Source: Odobenus rosmarus divergens (Eukaryota > Chordata > Mammalia > Carnivora > Odobenidae). From it: a stretch of DNA of 64,000 bases. The stretch is from assembly GCF_000321225.1 (NCBI RefSeq), contig NW_004450324.1, positions 1,386,805 to 1,450,804 of the forward strand, read 5' to 3'. Shown piece by piece: positions 34,250 to 45,517 of the stretch. Position 1 is the stretch's first letter; each line of letters begins with the position of its first letter. The notes under the pieces are model-generated. The model was not told the DNA's origin. It did not search any database and saw nothing but the letters and a program-made list of their open reading frames with translations. The translations under genes were made by a program, and so were the position numbers.

Positions 34250-34832
34250 ACTTTTGTAGAAATTGGGGTAAAACACACACAGGATGAAATTTACTGTCTT
34301 AACCAATTTTAAGCATGCAGTTCCGTGGCATTAAGTACTATTGCGCAACCAGCACCGCCATCCATGTCCACAACCCGTTCATCTTGCAAAACTGAAACTC
34401 TGTACCAAGTGAGGGATAACTCCCCATCCCCCACCCTCCCAGCCCATGGCAACCACTGTTCTACTTTCTGTCTCTATAAATTTGACTGCTCGTGTACCTC
34501 ACCTAAGTGCAATCATATGGTGTTTTGTCTTTTTGTGTCTGGCTTATTTCATGTAACATAATGTTCTCAAGGTTCATCCATGTTATAGCATGTGTCAGAA
34601 TTTCCTTCCTTTTTAAGGCTGAATAATATTTCATTGTATGTATGTACCACATTTTGTTTATCCATTCATCTACTGATTGACACTTGAGTGGCTTTCACCT
34701 TCTGGCTATTATGATTTCTCAACTTCTGCCTAGGAATACAGTGCCTAAATGTCTCTTAGAGTCCTTGCCTTCAATTCTTTTGGTTATATACCCAGAAGTG
34801 GAACTGCTGGATCATATGGTAACTCTACTTAT
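34250..34832 (-). mobile_element. Old L1 3' end (antisense)
   Basis: Antisense L1: GATGAAATTTACTGTCTTAAC, GGCAACCACTGTTCTACTTT, AGGTTCATCCATGTTATAGC, GGCTGAATAATATTTCATTG, TTGGTTATATACCCAGAAGT, TGGATCATATGGTAACTC. Covers the 3' UTR and the end of ORF2. No clear target duplication. Confidence 0.9.
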
Positions 34833-34955
34833 TCAATAGTGTCTTACATATAGTGGGTGCTCAATTATTTTTTCACTGAACGAAGGCTGACCATTTGACA
34901 ATTGGGCACATAGTTTTTCATTTAATTTTAAAAGTACATAATACATGTAAGTGGT

Positions 34956-35012
34956 AGAAGAAAAAGAAGAAGAAGAAAATGAAGAAATAGGAGGAGGGAG
35001 AGGAGGAGGAGA
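34956..35012 (+). repeat. Purine tract (GAA/GGA-rich)
   Basis: 57 bases with only two pyrimidines (T at 34980 and 34988): GAA units followed by GGA units. Such mirror-like homopurine DNA can form triplex (H-DNA) structures; here that is only a sequence-based possibility. Confidence 0.9.
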
Positions 35013-35479
35013 ATAAAAACTTAAAATCCATAATAAGGTTTAATTGACAAGTCTCTCTTTCCTTGCCCCAACTACCTAATTTCTCTACTTAAATGCAACA
35101 ACGTTTACTCATCTCTTGTATTGGTACACCAGAAATATTCTGTGACTATACAAACATATATAATATATTCTCTTTTTATGTAATGGTAGCATACTGACTT
35201 TTGAGCAAAGTGAGGAATTAGCAGGCAGGATCAGACTAATCAGTTGGTTCTGGGGAGTTTTAAGATCTCAAAGTAAAAAAGGCAACCCGCCAGGTCAGAG
35301 TTATGCGGAAGAAATAGCACCAAGACTCAGAGTCCAGAACAGGTAGTCCTCAAGCAGAGAGGAACATTCTTTCATCTGTCATTTAAGTCCCCATCTAAAC
35401 GTGGCAATATCTGCTATCTGCCCCTTGTTTACCAATTAACTTCACAGTGACTTCCCTACCTGCCAAAGGAAAAGCTCAT
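35013..35479. other. Anonymous non-coding sequence
   Basis: No gene or nameable repeat. Confidence 0.4.
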
Positions 35480-35740
35480 GTAGCAGGATGGAGAGATGTG
35501 ATGTGAGTTTGATAGAGGAGTTTGAGGTCACAGCATGATGCGCAAGTGGGAAATATCCAATAACACAGTTAGGGGTGGGGAAGTAGTGGGTATGAGTCTG
35601 GACTAGAGATAAAGACTTGGGTGTCACTGTGGGGGGCGGTCAGTGATGAAGTTTGTGGGCAACAAGGAGATCTCCAAGAAAGTGCAGCAGGAAGGAAGAG
35701 CCAAAGCCAAGGACTGAGCTCTGCCAATGCCCATGGACAT
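35480..35740 (-). mobile_element. L2/CR1-like LINE remnant (antisense)
   Basis: CAAGTGGGAAATATCCAATA, GAGTCTGGACTAGAGATAAA, GACTTGGGTGTCACTGTGG and CCAAGGACTGAGCTCTGCC line up with the antisense L2/CR1-like element seen elsewhere in the window, but from a different part of it. Confidence 0.55.
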
Positions 35741-37435
35741 CATGATGGGAAAGGAAAATTGTTGAACACAGAAATAATCAGACTGTATCATCATTAATAG
35801 ATGACATTTACTCATGGGCACAATGATGACATTTCTTCATTTAAGAACTTGGAAGTTCATTCTGAATCATAAGTATTTCTGGTAATTTATTTGCTCTGAA
35901 ACCAAATGCTTTCCTAGAAAATTGGTCTGTGAAAATATGTAACGCTAAAAGATACTGTTCACTGATAAGGAACAAGAAAAAAACACTGTGTCCTGGCCAC
36001 AAACAGTATTCTTAACATGATCCTCTGACCAAATACTTGCTATATTTCCACTATTCCTTTCAGTCCTTCTTCCCTTTTTCAATTTATCTTAAAATATCAT
36101 GTTTCCTCTCTTATTCTTTTCTAAACCTAAAATGATAGCTGTTGTATTCTGCATTGCAATGTCATTTTTCTTTAACTATGTGGGAATAATCAACTCTTCC
36201 TGAATCTTTAATTAGGTTTTTGTTGATTTTCCTATAAAAGTTGTTTGTAGCTTTCTCTTAGGAACATGGTCAACAGCTACTTATTTATATCTTAGAATAA
36301 AACCTCTGAGTCTTCATACTTTTCTTTCTCCTCTTCCTTCCTGTTTCTTTCAGGCCCAAATATGCAAGACAGCCTCCTGAAAAACAGGCACATTTCTCAT
36401 GTGATAAAGCAAAGGATGATCTTTGTCTTAAAAGAATCATGGGAATCTAGTTCTTTGTTTTATAATGAAATTCACCATTGTTTTCTCTTTAGTGCTCTCT
36501 GAAGTCATTGCTATATTGCTCTTTTAGGGGGAGCAAGAAGGTAATTAATTACTGAATCCTAGTAACCCCATGAGCACATATTAGGACTGCAAACTTAAAC
36601 TCCAGAACTGATAAACTCATAAAATGTAAGCCTATGGCATAGAGAGAAAAGAATAACGTAAAGAAAGAGCCCAATTATTATCCAGAAAATACAGCTGGGG
36701 AAAGAGTCTTAAAAATTATTTAAGGCTTCATATTTTTGTTTCTATTCAACTTTTCTTTATTGACAATTTATCACATGTCAAGCACTCTGATTAATGCTGG
36801 TAATGTAAAAGTAAGTAGGTTTCATAGAACATAGGCAGTAGATGAAATGAATATGATCTTTCACAGAGAAAAGTAAATATAATCTCATTGGTGTTACAAA
36901 GTCCCAAAGGAATAGAACTGTCACGGTATTGGAAGGGATTTTTTTTTCTAGTTCAAAAAAACATCCAATGAAAGAGATATGTCAAGAAAGTATATAACCC
37001 TGTATGAAATTCAGAAGGACATAGTGGCTATATTTAGTAATAGAAGGCTGGAAAGTATCATACTTCTAGGCATGCTGTTCTACATAAAGAGGAGCATCTA
37101 ATAAATCATTGGCTAGCTTGCTGACAATATCTCCTCTGGAAGGGAAGGGAAAACAGTTACGCTGGCTGTACTTTTAGCCAACATGGGAGACTGGTCAAGG
37201 ATAGGAAGGTGACAGGAGTCATGAGGGAAAGTGACCCAATCACATAGTGGTAAGGAAGGGGGAGAGCTTGTGAGTGGCTAAGCATTCCCCTGGACTTTGA
37301 GAAAGTAGCCTGTAGAACGTTTAAGGGAAATGTATGCATGATGCATTGTCTGAGACTAAGAAGGAATATGACTGAAGAGAGATGGGAGGCTGTACAAGGC
37401 AAAATGCTGACGAAGTAATCAGAAATTATCTCAAG
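35741..37435. other. Anonymous sequence with a faint L2-like patch
   Basis: About 1.7 kb. Around 36755-36810 (TCACATGTCAAGCACTCTGA) there is a hint of antisense L2/MIR. Otherwise no repeat and no gene; an 81-codon minus frame at 37157-37402 is anonymous. Confidence 0.45.
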
Positions 37436-37457
37436 TAGAAAGAAAATGGAGAAGCAG

Positions 37458-37613
37458 GGGCGCCTGGGTGGCTCAGTCAGTTAAGTGTCCCACTCTTGTT
37501 TTCAACTCAGGTCACGGTCTCAGGGTCATGAGATCAAACCGGCATCAAGCTCCCCACTCAGTTCAGAGTCTGCTTGAGTTTCTCTGCTTCTCCATCTGCC
37601 CCTCCATCCACTT

Positions 37614-37649
<36 letters not shown>

Positions 37650-37690
37650 TCTCAAATAAATGAATAAATAAAATCTTTGAAGAAAAAAGA
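37458..37690 (+). mobile_element. Can-SINE with long CT section
   Basis: Head GGGCGCCTGGGTGGCTCAGT; TTGTTTTCAACTCAGGTCAC marks an older subtype. The CT repeat at 37612-37653 is expanded. Duplication AGAAAGAAAATGG(A)GAAGCAG on both sides, with a one-base length difference. A 163-codon minus-strand frame reading through this element is an artefact of the CT repeat. Confidence 0.96.
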
Positions 37691-37711
37691 AAGAAAGAAA
37701 ATGGGAAGCAG

Positions 37712-38150
37712 CTTTAGAGACCAATGCAGGTACATAAGCCCTCTGAGAATATCTGATATGGAAAGGCCATGTGAAAAAGATGCAAGCTGGGACACAAAGC
37801 AAAGGGTACCTAAACAAGTGACACAATCTGGAAAGACTAGCAAGAATCAGTCTGTACCCCCTGATGAGGCATGACGCTGGTTTGACACAATAATTGTGGC
37901 ATTTTCCTTGTAAAATTCTTGTTACCTTGTGACCTTCCCTCATCAGCAAGCTAGACACAGACACCTGTTGTCTCAAAGGAGGGGTGTCACTGCACACAAC
38001 CAGGAGGAAATTTAGTCCAATTCTGGGGTCTGCTTTGTTGTAGAACTTTGTCAAATGAGAGTGACCCCCAAACCCTACACCAACCCACTCTGCCCCTTGG
38101 CTATGCCAAGTTTGATTCTTCTTAAAATCATTGAGATAATTTTGGAAATC
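37712..38150. other. Anonymous non-coding sequence
   Basis: No gene or nameable repeat. Confidence 0.4.
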
Positions 38151-38165
38151 AAAGTTGCCCTCTTA

Positions 38166-38312
38166 GGTGCCTGGGTGGCTCAGTATGATTAAGCTTCCAA
38201 TTCTTGATTTCGGCTCAGGTCATGATCTAAGGGTCATGAGATCAAGCCCCATGTTGGGCTCTGTGCTGAGCATAGAGCCTGCTTAATTAAGATTTTCTCC
38301 CCCCGCCAAAAA
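38166..38312 (+). mobile_element. Can-SINE, short form
   Basis: Head GTGCCTGGGTGGCTCAGTAT with no CT-rich section; ends in a short C-run and A-run. Duplication AAAGTTGCCCTCTTA (38151-38165) and AAAGTTGCCCTTTTA (38313-38327). Confidence 0.95.
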
Positions 38313-38327
38313 AAAGTTGCCCTTTTA

Positions 38328-39889
38328 TTTTCTTAAAGAAATAAATAATTTTTCTACTATCCTTGTTTTTCTCTAAGACAATGTTAATAATAACAGATTT
38401 TACTCAAACTTTTTTAAGATGTTTTACTATGGATGAATTTCTTCATTGGAATATACCTGCAGTCAGGGAGACCACTCCCTACCCATTGCCAACAATAATC
38501 CTTACCACACACAAACACACAGGAACTCCATGGGCACAGTTAAGCAAGTGCCACAAGGAAGGGAGATATTTGAGCCCCTTTATTAAGAGCCCTAGGGCAA
38601 AAATAGTGAGCTGTGGAGACATCACCACCTGTTGTCAACTCATCGTAGGCAGTTTCAATGGGCAAGTCCCTCATATGTTTTATTAAAGAATGCCCCATAG
38701 AAATTTGGCAAAATCATTATATGGTCTTTCTCATTTTTGCAACATCTAGATTTTTATCTTCCGGAAAGGGACTTACAGATCTTACCATGACCTACTTTAG
38801 AACCATAGTCAACATCATAAATTGCTAATCCTATTCGTTTTTCACAAGAAACAAAATCATAATCATTAATTGCATAATAATTCCTCTAGACTATTGTTCA
38901 AAGCATTAAATATAATTGTCTTATGACATTGGTCCCTCCTGATATCTTCAGGCACAAGACAGAACTTATACACAATAATGGTACATGGATTGGATTTGTA
39001 TTTAAATACTCGTTGTAAAAGAGAATTGTTTAATGGATAGATGGCAATGTAAAAAGAAACTTCCAGTAGTATCTCAAAGGAATCTCTCCTATTAAAGAAT
39101 TGTTTAACAATGGTTAAAATGAAGACATGGAAATCATAAATAATTATAATATACAAGCAAAATAAAGCTGGTGGGAATAGATGACATACCAGACAACAGA
39201 ATCAAAATATTATAATGTCTCAAGTGATTGATAAAGTGGGTTGAAATAAATAACAACTGAGAAAATAAATGTAAATTCCCACATTGGGACTAAAAAAAAG
39301 GTCAGTTTTTTTTCAAATCCAGATCATGGGGAAAATACCTTAAGAGCAGATCTTAAGAAACATGTTGGGTGTTTACATTGACTAAAATGTCACCACAAAC
39401 CAGGTTAAAGGGGTTAATAAATTTTGAGACAGGTGGTGCATTTTAAAGCTGCATTGGTGGAATAATGATGAACACATCTAGGGCAGTACTTCTCTCACTT
39501 GTGCTTTGTCCTGAATATAACTCAATCAGGTATTGTATTTAATTCCTGGTACCACATTTCAACATTGACAGGCATTTGGAGTTAAGCAAGTAGGATTGCA
39601 AGGAACTAATTTTAGTTTCTTTTTCTATGCCTAGAACCACATTTTACAAAAAAAGAACCAATCCCTCCCTCATTCTAGCTGATCCTAGTGAGATTACCTG
39701 TCATTGTACCCTCCCTAGTCTTCTATCTAGAGTGATTGGTCCAGGGACTAACATGATTTATGTGTTTGAGGGTCAAGAGTTTTACATCTTTGTTATGATA
39801 GGCTGTAAGATGTGGGTTTGGGGCAGCCAGCAGCCAACTTTCTAGCCATAAGGAGTCTGTTGCCAGAAGAAGAGAGTGAGGTCAATATG
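38328..39889. other. Anonymous AT-rich sequence
   Basis: About 1.6 kb, no nameable repeat. Frames of 96-107 codons (38363-38686 plus, 38866-39156 minus) lack any recognisable domain. Confidence 0.45.
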
Positions 39890-40305
39890 CCAAGAGAAGC
39901 AGATAATGGTGTGCTAGAGCCAGCTCAAACTGGCTTGTGAGAGCCAATTGTTAAGTTTTCTTGCAATTTGTGAGCCAGTCAATAAAGATAGCCATTATTT
40001 AAGAATAAATGATATGAATTTACCATTAAGTAAAAACAATACATAGTATTGTATACAAAGGGAATACATATCTAAAACTCATCATTTCCTAATTGTTTTA
40101 CTACCTTTTATGATTATCTATGCTCTCAGGGTTATTTATGGCTATTGTTTCCTAAATGATGGAAATACTACATAATGGTGTGTTACTGCACATTTCCTCC
40201 CAATTCTGTGGTCAATCACATTTACATCAGTAGGTTGAAATCAGCCATGGTGGGAATATTTACACCATAGAAATTGACAAACACTACAAATTAAGGCTTA
40301 ATTTA
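39890..40305 (+). repeat. Unnamed dispersed repeat, copy 1
   Basis: Begins GGTGTGCTAGAGCCAGCTC and contains GAGCCAATTGTTAAGTTTTC near the start and GTTGAAATCAGCCATGGTGG then ATTTACACCATAGAAATTGA near the end. The reverse complement of 48835-49195 matches it at both ends and in order, so the two are copies of one old element. The middle is AT-rich and diverged. Probably an old DNA transposon or LTR; I do not recognise the family. Confidence 0.7.
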
Positions 40306-40327
40306 TTATTTTGTTGATTTGCTAGAT

Positions 40328-40790
40328 CAGAGGTTAGCAAACATTTTCTGTAAAGGGGAAAATGGTAAACATTTGCAGACCATATCATCTATCAGAACTA
40401 CTTACTTAAGCCAATTCAGTGCAAAAGCAGTTATAGACAATACATAAACAAATGTGGCTGTGCTCCAATAAAACTTAATTTAAAAAAACATGCAGTGGGA
40501 CACCTGGGTCGCTCTGTCTGTTAAGTGGCTGCCTTTGCCTCAGGTCATGATTCCAGGGTCTTGGGATGGAGTCCCACATCGGGCTCCCTGCTCAGCAGGG
40601 AGTCTGCTTCTGCTTCCCCCTCTCCTGCTCCTCTCCTTGCTCATGTTCTCTCTCTTGCTCTCTCTCTCTTAAATAAATGAACAAAATCTTTAAAAAATGA
40701 TAGTAATAAATATAAATAAATAAATAATAAACAAACAAGCAGCAGGCCAAATTAGGACCACAGGGTATTGTTTGCTAATTCTGTCTCTAG
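40328..40790 (+). mobile_element. hAT-like MER DNA transposon, copy 2 (split by a SINE)
   Basis: Left part 40328-40490: GAGGTTAGCAAACATTTTCT, GTAAAGGGGAAAATGGTAAA, CAGTTATAGACAATACATAA, GTGCTCCAATAAAACTTAAT. Right part after the SINE: GCAGGCCAAATTAGGACCAC and GTATTGTTTGCTAATTCTGT, the inverted partner of the left end. Same family as 23896-24136, opposite strand. Confidence 0.85.
40498..40738 (+). mobile_element. Can-SINE inside the MER transposon
   Basis: Diverged head GGGACACCTGGGTCGCTCTG, full CT section, extended (AAAT)n tail to 40730. Sits within the A-rich stretch of the transposon. Approximate flanking repeat AAACATGCAG / AAACAAGCAG. Confidence 0.93.
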
Positions 40791-41000
40791 ATTTAACAAA
40801 GTTATAGAGAAAATGTTATGCTGATTAAACATAAAAGTGTGTCATGTCTAAAGATGTTATAAATAGCACAAAGAAATGAGGAAATATTATTCTAGTATTC
40901 AGTAACTATAATCTGATTCAGCAAAGAAGTCACTCATTGCAAAACCAGTGAAGTTCCCACATACGTATTTATTGTTTCACTTTCATCTTTCTTGTCTGGA

Positions 41001-41340
41001 TTAGTTGGTTTGAGCTGCCAAACAAAATACCATAGACTGGGTGGCTTAAACAACAGAAATTTATTTTTCCTGGTTCTGGAGGCTGGGAAGTCCCAGATGA
41101 ATGCGCTGGCAACATAGGTGTTATTCTGAGGCCTCTTCTCTTGGTTTCTAGGCAGCCTCCATCTTGCTCTGTGCTCACACAATACCTTCTTTGTTCACAC
41201 GTGGAAAAAGAGATCTCTCTCTTATTTTTCTCATAAAGCCACCAATCCTATAGGATTAGTGCACACTCCTATGACCTCTTTTAGCCTTCATTACTTCCTT
41301 ATAGACTCAATCTCCAAATACAGTCACATTAATGGCTAGG
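41001..41340 (-). mobile_element. MaLR LTR (antisense), truncated at its inner end
   Basis: GATTAGTTGGTTTGAGCTGCC, ACTGGGTGGCTTAAACAACA, TTCTGGAGGCTGGGAAGTCC, AGGCCTCTTCTCTTGGTTTC, CAATCTCCAAATACAGTCAC. It stops just before the expected final segment, where the next LTR begins. Confidence 0.88.
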
Positions 41341-41345
41341 GGTTT

Positions 41346-41582
41346 GTCTTAGTCTGTTCAGGCTGCTAAAACAAAATACCTTAGACTGATGACTTTGGCA
41401 ACAGGCATTTTTTTTTTTCTTTCTCAGAGTTCTGGAAGCTGGAAGTCTGAGATCAAAGTGCCAGACCCCCTTCCTGGCTTGCAGATGACTGCCTTCCCAT
41501 TGTGTCCTCACAAACTGTCAGTCCATAACAGGCTTCGACACATGAATTTGTGGGGGACACAATGTAGTTTACAGCATTATCT
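41346..41582 (-). mobile_element. Second MaLR LTR (antisense), abutting or nested
   Basis: Starts TGTCTTAGTCTGTTCAGGCT, continues AACAAAATACCTTAGACTGA and GTTCTGGAAGCTGGAAGTCT, and ends GTGGGGGACACAATGTAGTT. Shorter than a complete MaLR LTR, so it has lost its middle, or its right end actually belongs to the first LTR. Confidence 0.82.
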
Positions 41583-41849
41583 TTCCTGTAATTGAAAATA
41601 ATATCAACTAACATTCAGATCAGAAGTATACTCCTTCTTAAAAACAACCACATTTGGCTATAGGTGCAAAAGTTTGGCAAGAATCAACAAAAGCGTTCTA
41701 TGAGAAAAAACTAGCTACATCAAATTTATGTAAAGAGTATTATATCTTTTATTGTTATTAGTAAGTCCTTTGTATTAATAAAATTTATGATAAGCTTATG
41801 TATGTATGTACATACATAATTTTGTTTTTCTTCCAAGACTTAGTTGCTA

Positions 41850-42078
41850 AAACATCTATCCACCCACCAGCAGGTAGAGACGGGTAGAAGTGAGAGATTG
41901 GAGAAGAATCTGAGGGAGTATTGAAGCCCCTGGATCCAGCAGTGTTTATGACTGCAGCTCTATCTACCCTTGTGCTTTCTAGTTACATGAACCAATAAAT
42001 TCCTTTTATTGTGGTTGCTTCAAGCTAATTTTAATTGGATTTTTGTCACTTCCCTTCAAGAATACTGACTAATATTAA
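41850..42078 (+). mobile_element. Probable old LTR-like repeat
   Basis: Ends with CAGTTTATGACTGCAGCTCT-like text, ATGAACCAATAAATTCCTTT (a polyadenylation-signal segment), GATTTTTGTCACTTCCCTTC and TACTGACTAATATT, an LTR-type 3' end. Family not assigned. Confidence 0.45.
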
Positions 42079-42924
42079 GTGTCCTAGACAAGGTCAGGGA
42101 ATGGAGTTTGTTTTTTTTTTTAAGCCCCGAGGAAGAAGTTTCTGAAGGTCTGAAGATACCGCCTTCTCTTTTAGGATCAAATCAGACTTTAAGTCGAAGG
42201 AAATAATGAGTCCTGTTGTGAAACTCTGGATTTTGCCTTGCTAGGTTTCTTGCTTTTCTTACTCTGCCCTCATGTCCCACTTTGATAACAAGATCCATTT
42301 CTGGGCCCCAATTCCCATTTTTTACCCAGTTCTGCAAATAGGTCTCTTCTGGTTCTTGCACCTGGTGTCAGTACCTTTAGGACCGGCCCTGTCTTTTTCT
42401 TACCAGATGCTCCAGGGCCTAGTATCCCATGTGTTCCCAGCCTGGTAGGTATGATTGTGAAACTTGCTCCTTCCTGATTTTCCATAGCTGTGTTCTTGTG
42501 GGGACATGCTCTGCTGGCCCTCTCTGATGTGAACAGCTATGTGCAATAACCACCTCCAATCTGTAGTGTGATCCACTGGATGCAGTGTTCTGTGTTCTGC
42601 TGCTACACTAGACCCTTCCCAGAGTTTGCTGTTCAATGGCACCCACCTAGCTGGCTTTCCCCAGCCAGGGCCTTCTTTACAGAGTGGGCTCCTCCCAGGC
42701 CTCTGCTACAGCCAGTCAAGCCAGGTCCTACCAAGTCCTTCTCAGAACTGTTGTGCCTGATGTCCTCTTGTGGAGAAAACAAAACCACACACTCAAGTTT
42801 GGAAACCACGAAAAGCATAAATGCTTTTCAACTTAAGACCAGGAGGTTCCTCTTGAATACCAAGGAGAAGAATAGCTCTACCTGTGAAAATGAAGCATTT
42901 AATAGCTTCTAAATTTATCATTTA
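42079..42924. other. Anonymous sequence
   Basis: Moderately GC-rich at 42350-42780. Overlapping frames of 61-114 codons on both strands have no recognisable domain. No gene supported. Confidence 0.4.
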
Positions 42925-42938
42925 AAAAAAAATTAGGG

Positions 42939-43130
42939 GGGGCGCCTGGGTGGCTCAGTTGGTTGGGCCACTGCCTTCGGCTCAGGTCATGATCCTGGAG
43001 TCCTGGGATCGAGTCCCACATCCGGCTCCCTGCTCGGCGGGGAGTCTGCTTCTCCCTCTGACCCTCCTCCCTCTCATGCTCTCTGTCTCTCGTTCTCTCT
43101 CTCTCAAATAAATAAATAAAATCTTTAAAA
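42939..43130 (+). mobile_element. Can-SINE (young), first of an adjoining pair
   Basis: Near-consensus copy; A-tail at 43125-43138 followed by ATTAGG, which also precedes the element (AAAAAAATTAGG at about 42925-42936). Confidence 0.96.
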
Positions 43131-43141
43131 AAAAAAAATTA

Positions 43142-43338
43142 GGGGCGCCAGGGTGGCTCAGTTGGTTAAGTATCTGCCTTCGGCTCAGGTCATAATCCCA
43201 GGGTCCTGGGATTGAGCCCCGCATCGGGCTCCCTGCTGGGCGGGGAGCCTGCTTCTCCCTCCCCCACTCTCCCTGCTTGTGTTCCTGCTCTCGCTGTCTC
43301 TCTCTCTGTCAAATAAATAAATAAAATCTTAAAAAAAA
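43142..43338 (+). mobile_element. Can-SINE (young), second of an adjoining pair
   Basis: Near-consensus copy starting directly after the duplicated AAAAAATTAG of the first element; tail CAAATAAATAAATAAAATC. Confidence 0.96.
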
Positions 43339-43531
43339 AACAAATTAATTATAGGTAGTGAGTTGACATGTATGTAGAAGATTATACAAAATAAGGCTGA
43401 AGACATTTTCCACTTGCTTATTTGTAACTTTTCCTTCACGCATTCATTCCCTCACCTCCACCTGTTCTTTTGAGATGTCAAAGCCACTAAAATCAAGGGT
43501 GGAGAGAGAAGCATTAATCTAAGAGCTCAAA

Positions 43532-43732
43532 GGGCGCCTTGGTGGCTCAGTCCGTTAAGCATCTGACTTTGGTTCAGGTCATGATCTCAGGGTCCTAGGA
43601 TTGTGTCCAGCATCAGGCTCTGCACTCAGCAGGGAGTCTGCTTCTCCTTCTTCTTCTGCCCCTCCCCCTACTTGTGCTCTCTCTCTTTCTCTCTCTCTCA
43701 TATAAGTAAATAAAATCTTTAGAAAAAAAATG
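43532..43732 (+). mobile_element. Can-SINE
   Basis: Full-length. Perfect 12-bp duplication TAAGAGCTCAAA at 43520-43531 and 43733-43744. Confidence 0.98.
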
Positions 43733-43994
43733 TAAGAGCTCAAATAACAACAACAAAAGGCTCAGTTCCCCAGTCCACAAGAGAAGAAGCATATGTATCT
43801 CTCATCTTGGTTAGCATATTCCTTTGCACAGTGGGTGCAGACACAGCCTATCATTTTAATACTGGGTCCCATTAAATTGCATTTTACTTTTTGCTTGAAA
43901 AAATTAATGTAAATATGTACATTATGTTCAGAGAATTGTGTGTCAACATCAGAAAGTCTGGACTGATGAATTCAAAAGACTGAAAATAGGGTGA

Positions 43995-44083
43995 GGCACC
44001 TGGCTGGCTCAGTCAGTAGAGCATTGTGCCTCTGATCTCAGGGTCCTGAGTTCGAGCCCCAGGTTGGGGGTAGAAATTACTTT
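43995..44083 (+). mobile_element. Can-SINE, oldest/shortest form (tRNA-like)
   Basis: Only about 90 bp: CTGGCTGGCTCAGTCAGTAG (A box), GAGTTCGAGCCCC (B box, close to the tRNA consensus) and a short GTAGAAATTACTT tail. Duplication AAATAGGGTGA on both sides shows it is a retroposed SINE rather than a tRNA gene. Confidence 0.93.
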
Positions 44084-44094
44084 TAAATAGGGTG

Positions 44095-45286
44095 ATTTAC
44101 TTTGTTTCACCTGAGACAAAGTAAGAGATGAAGCAAAATGGGACAAGTTAACAACTTTAGCCTGTATGGAATTTTTTCAGATGCTAGAGGGAAAAAAAAT
44201 GGCTTCAATAAGCAAATGTTGAAGGGGGGAAGGAGGGGAAATGATCTTTAGCAGGTAAGACAGGATCCATTCAAGATCATGCATATAGTAATATAATTAT
44301 TACAATAGAGAATTTCTCTCTCAAATTGTACCAAGGCTTTCACCAGGGATTTCCTACAGTAATGGGTTTTGTCTTAGTTGTTCCCTGGAGCAGCTGTGCT
44401 TAACCTTTTTTGTACTACCACCCACTTGATGGATGACATTTAAATATGTGACACTCCCACAGGCATGCCCATATTTTAATGAATCAAAACCAATTTTTGT
44501 GTGTGCCGAAATAAAGCACTACAATTATTTGTAATGGCTTGGGCTATTAAATGTAGATCAGTAATGGATAGGCAAGCCTGCCCATGACGCTTAATTCCTG
44601 ATATATTAGTGGTAATTCCACAGACTTTCCTCCCACTCAAGGAAGCATTATGGATTTTAGATGATTGAGAGTTATGTTATTTGAGGGAGTAAACTTGAAG
44701 TCACTCAAACGTATTTTTTTAATTAAAATATTGGCAAACTTGAGAACTTTAGCTCCCATTACTTACACATTACTGTTACGCACTGGAATCCACGTGGATA
44801 AGACTTAGAGACTTGGGATTTCTGTTATCGAGTGACAAGAGGGAAGGTGGAAGGGAAAAGACAACAAGTCATTCTGATAGGAAGTGGAAATGAGTAGGCA
44901 AGAGAAGAGGGGGCAAAATGGAAAAAAAGAATTGGAAGGAGTTGTGGAGTCTAAGAGCACCAGCTCCTCTGACTTGCCCCAATTTAGCAGCTGTGGTTCA
45001 GAAACAGTGAAGCAAACTGACTGTCCTTTATCCAGAAGAGTTGCAAGCCTGGATAGGGGTGAGAAGATTGGGGCCAGCATGTCCTGGGCACACTTTGTAA
45101 AGTCAGGAGACAAGATACGCTTGACAGCCAGTCAAAATCAAAGTCCCAAAAACCACTGAGAAAAAGTTAGGATTCACCATTTTAGTATGAAATAACTTCA
45201 CTCATGTTAAATGTTTATGTTCTTAAAAAATTCCCCTTTCAAATCAGGACATCTAATTTGCAAGACTTTCATATCACAACTTTTAA
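44095..45286. other. Anonymous non-coding sequence
   Basis: Overlapping frames of 91-102 codons on opposite strands at 44805-45159 with no recognisable domain. No repeat named. Confidence 0.45.
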
Positions 45287-45300
45287 GCATAACATGATTT

Positions 45301-45505
45301 TCTTTTAGAGAGAGAGAAGGAGAGCCTCCTCACACGAAGGGGGGTGAGAGGGGCCGAGGAAGAGGGAGAGAGAGAATCCCAAGTAGTCTCCTTGCCCAGT
45401 GCGGAGCCCATCACTGGGCTCCAGGCAAGGCTTGATCTCACCACCCTGAGATCATGACCCAAGTCAAGATCAAGAGTCTGCCACTTAACCAACTGAGCCA
45501 CCTAG
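45301..45505 (-). mobile_element. Can-SINE (antisense, older form)
   Basis: GA-rich section at the left; head complement ending AACTGAGCCACCTAG at the right. Duplication GCATAACATGAT (45287-45298) and GCATAGCATGAT (45506-45517). Confidence 0.96.
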
Positions 45506-45517
45506 GCATAGCATGAT

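Noticed and set aside
37563..38054. Longest open frame (163 codons, minus strand)
   Set aside because: Its C-terminal third is an Arg/Glu repeat translated from the CT section of a Can-SINE, and the rest is anonymous; no domain, no splice or promoter support.
41797..41818. Palindrome TATGTATGTACATACATA as a regulatory site
   Set aside because: A short TATG/CATA simple repeat is self-complementary by composition; nothing around it suggests function.
43995..44083. tRNA gene
   Set aside because: Target-site duplications and a SINE-type tail show a retroposed Can-SINE; the short mid-section lacks a clear anticodon arm.
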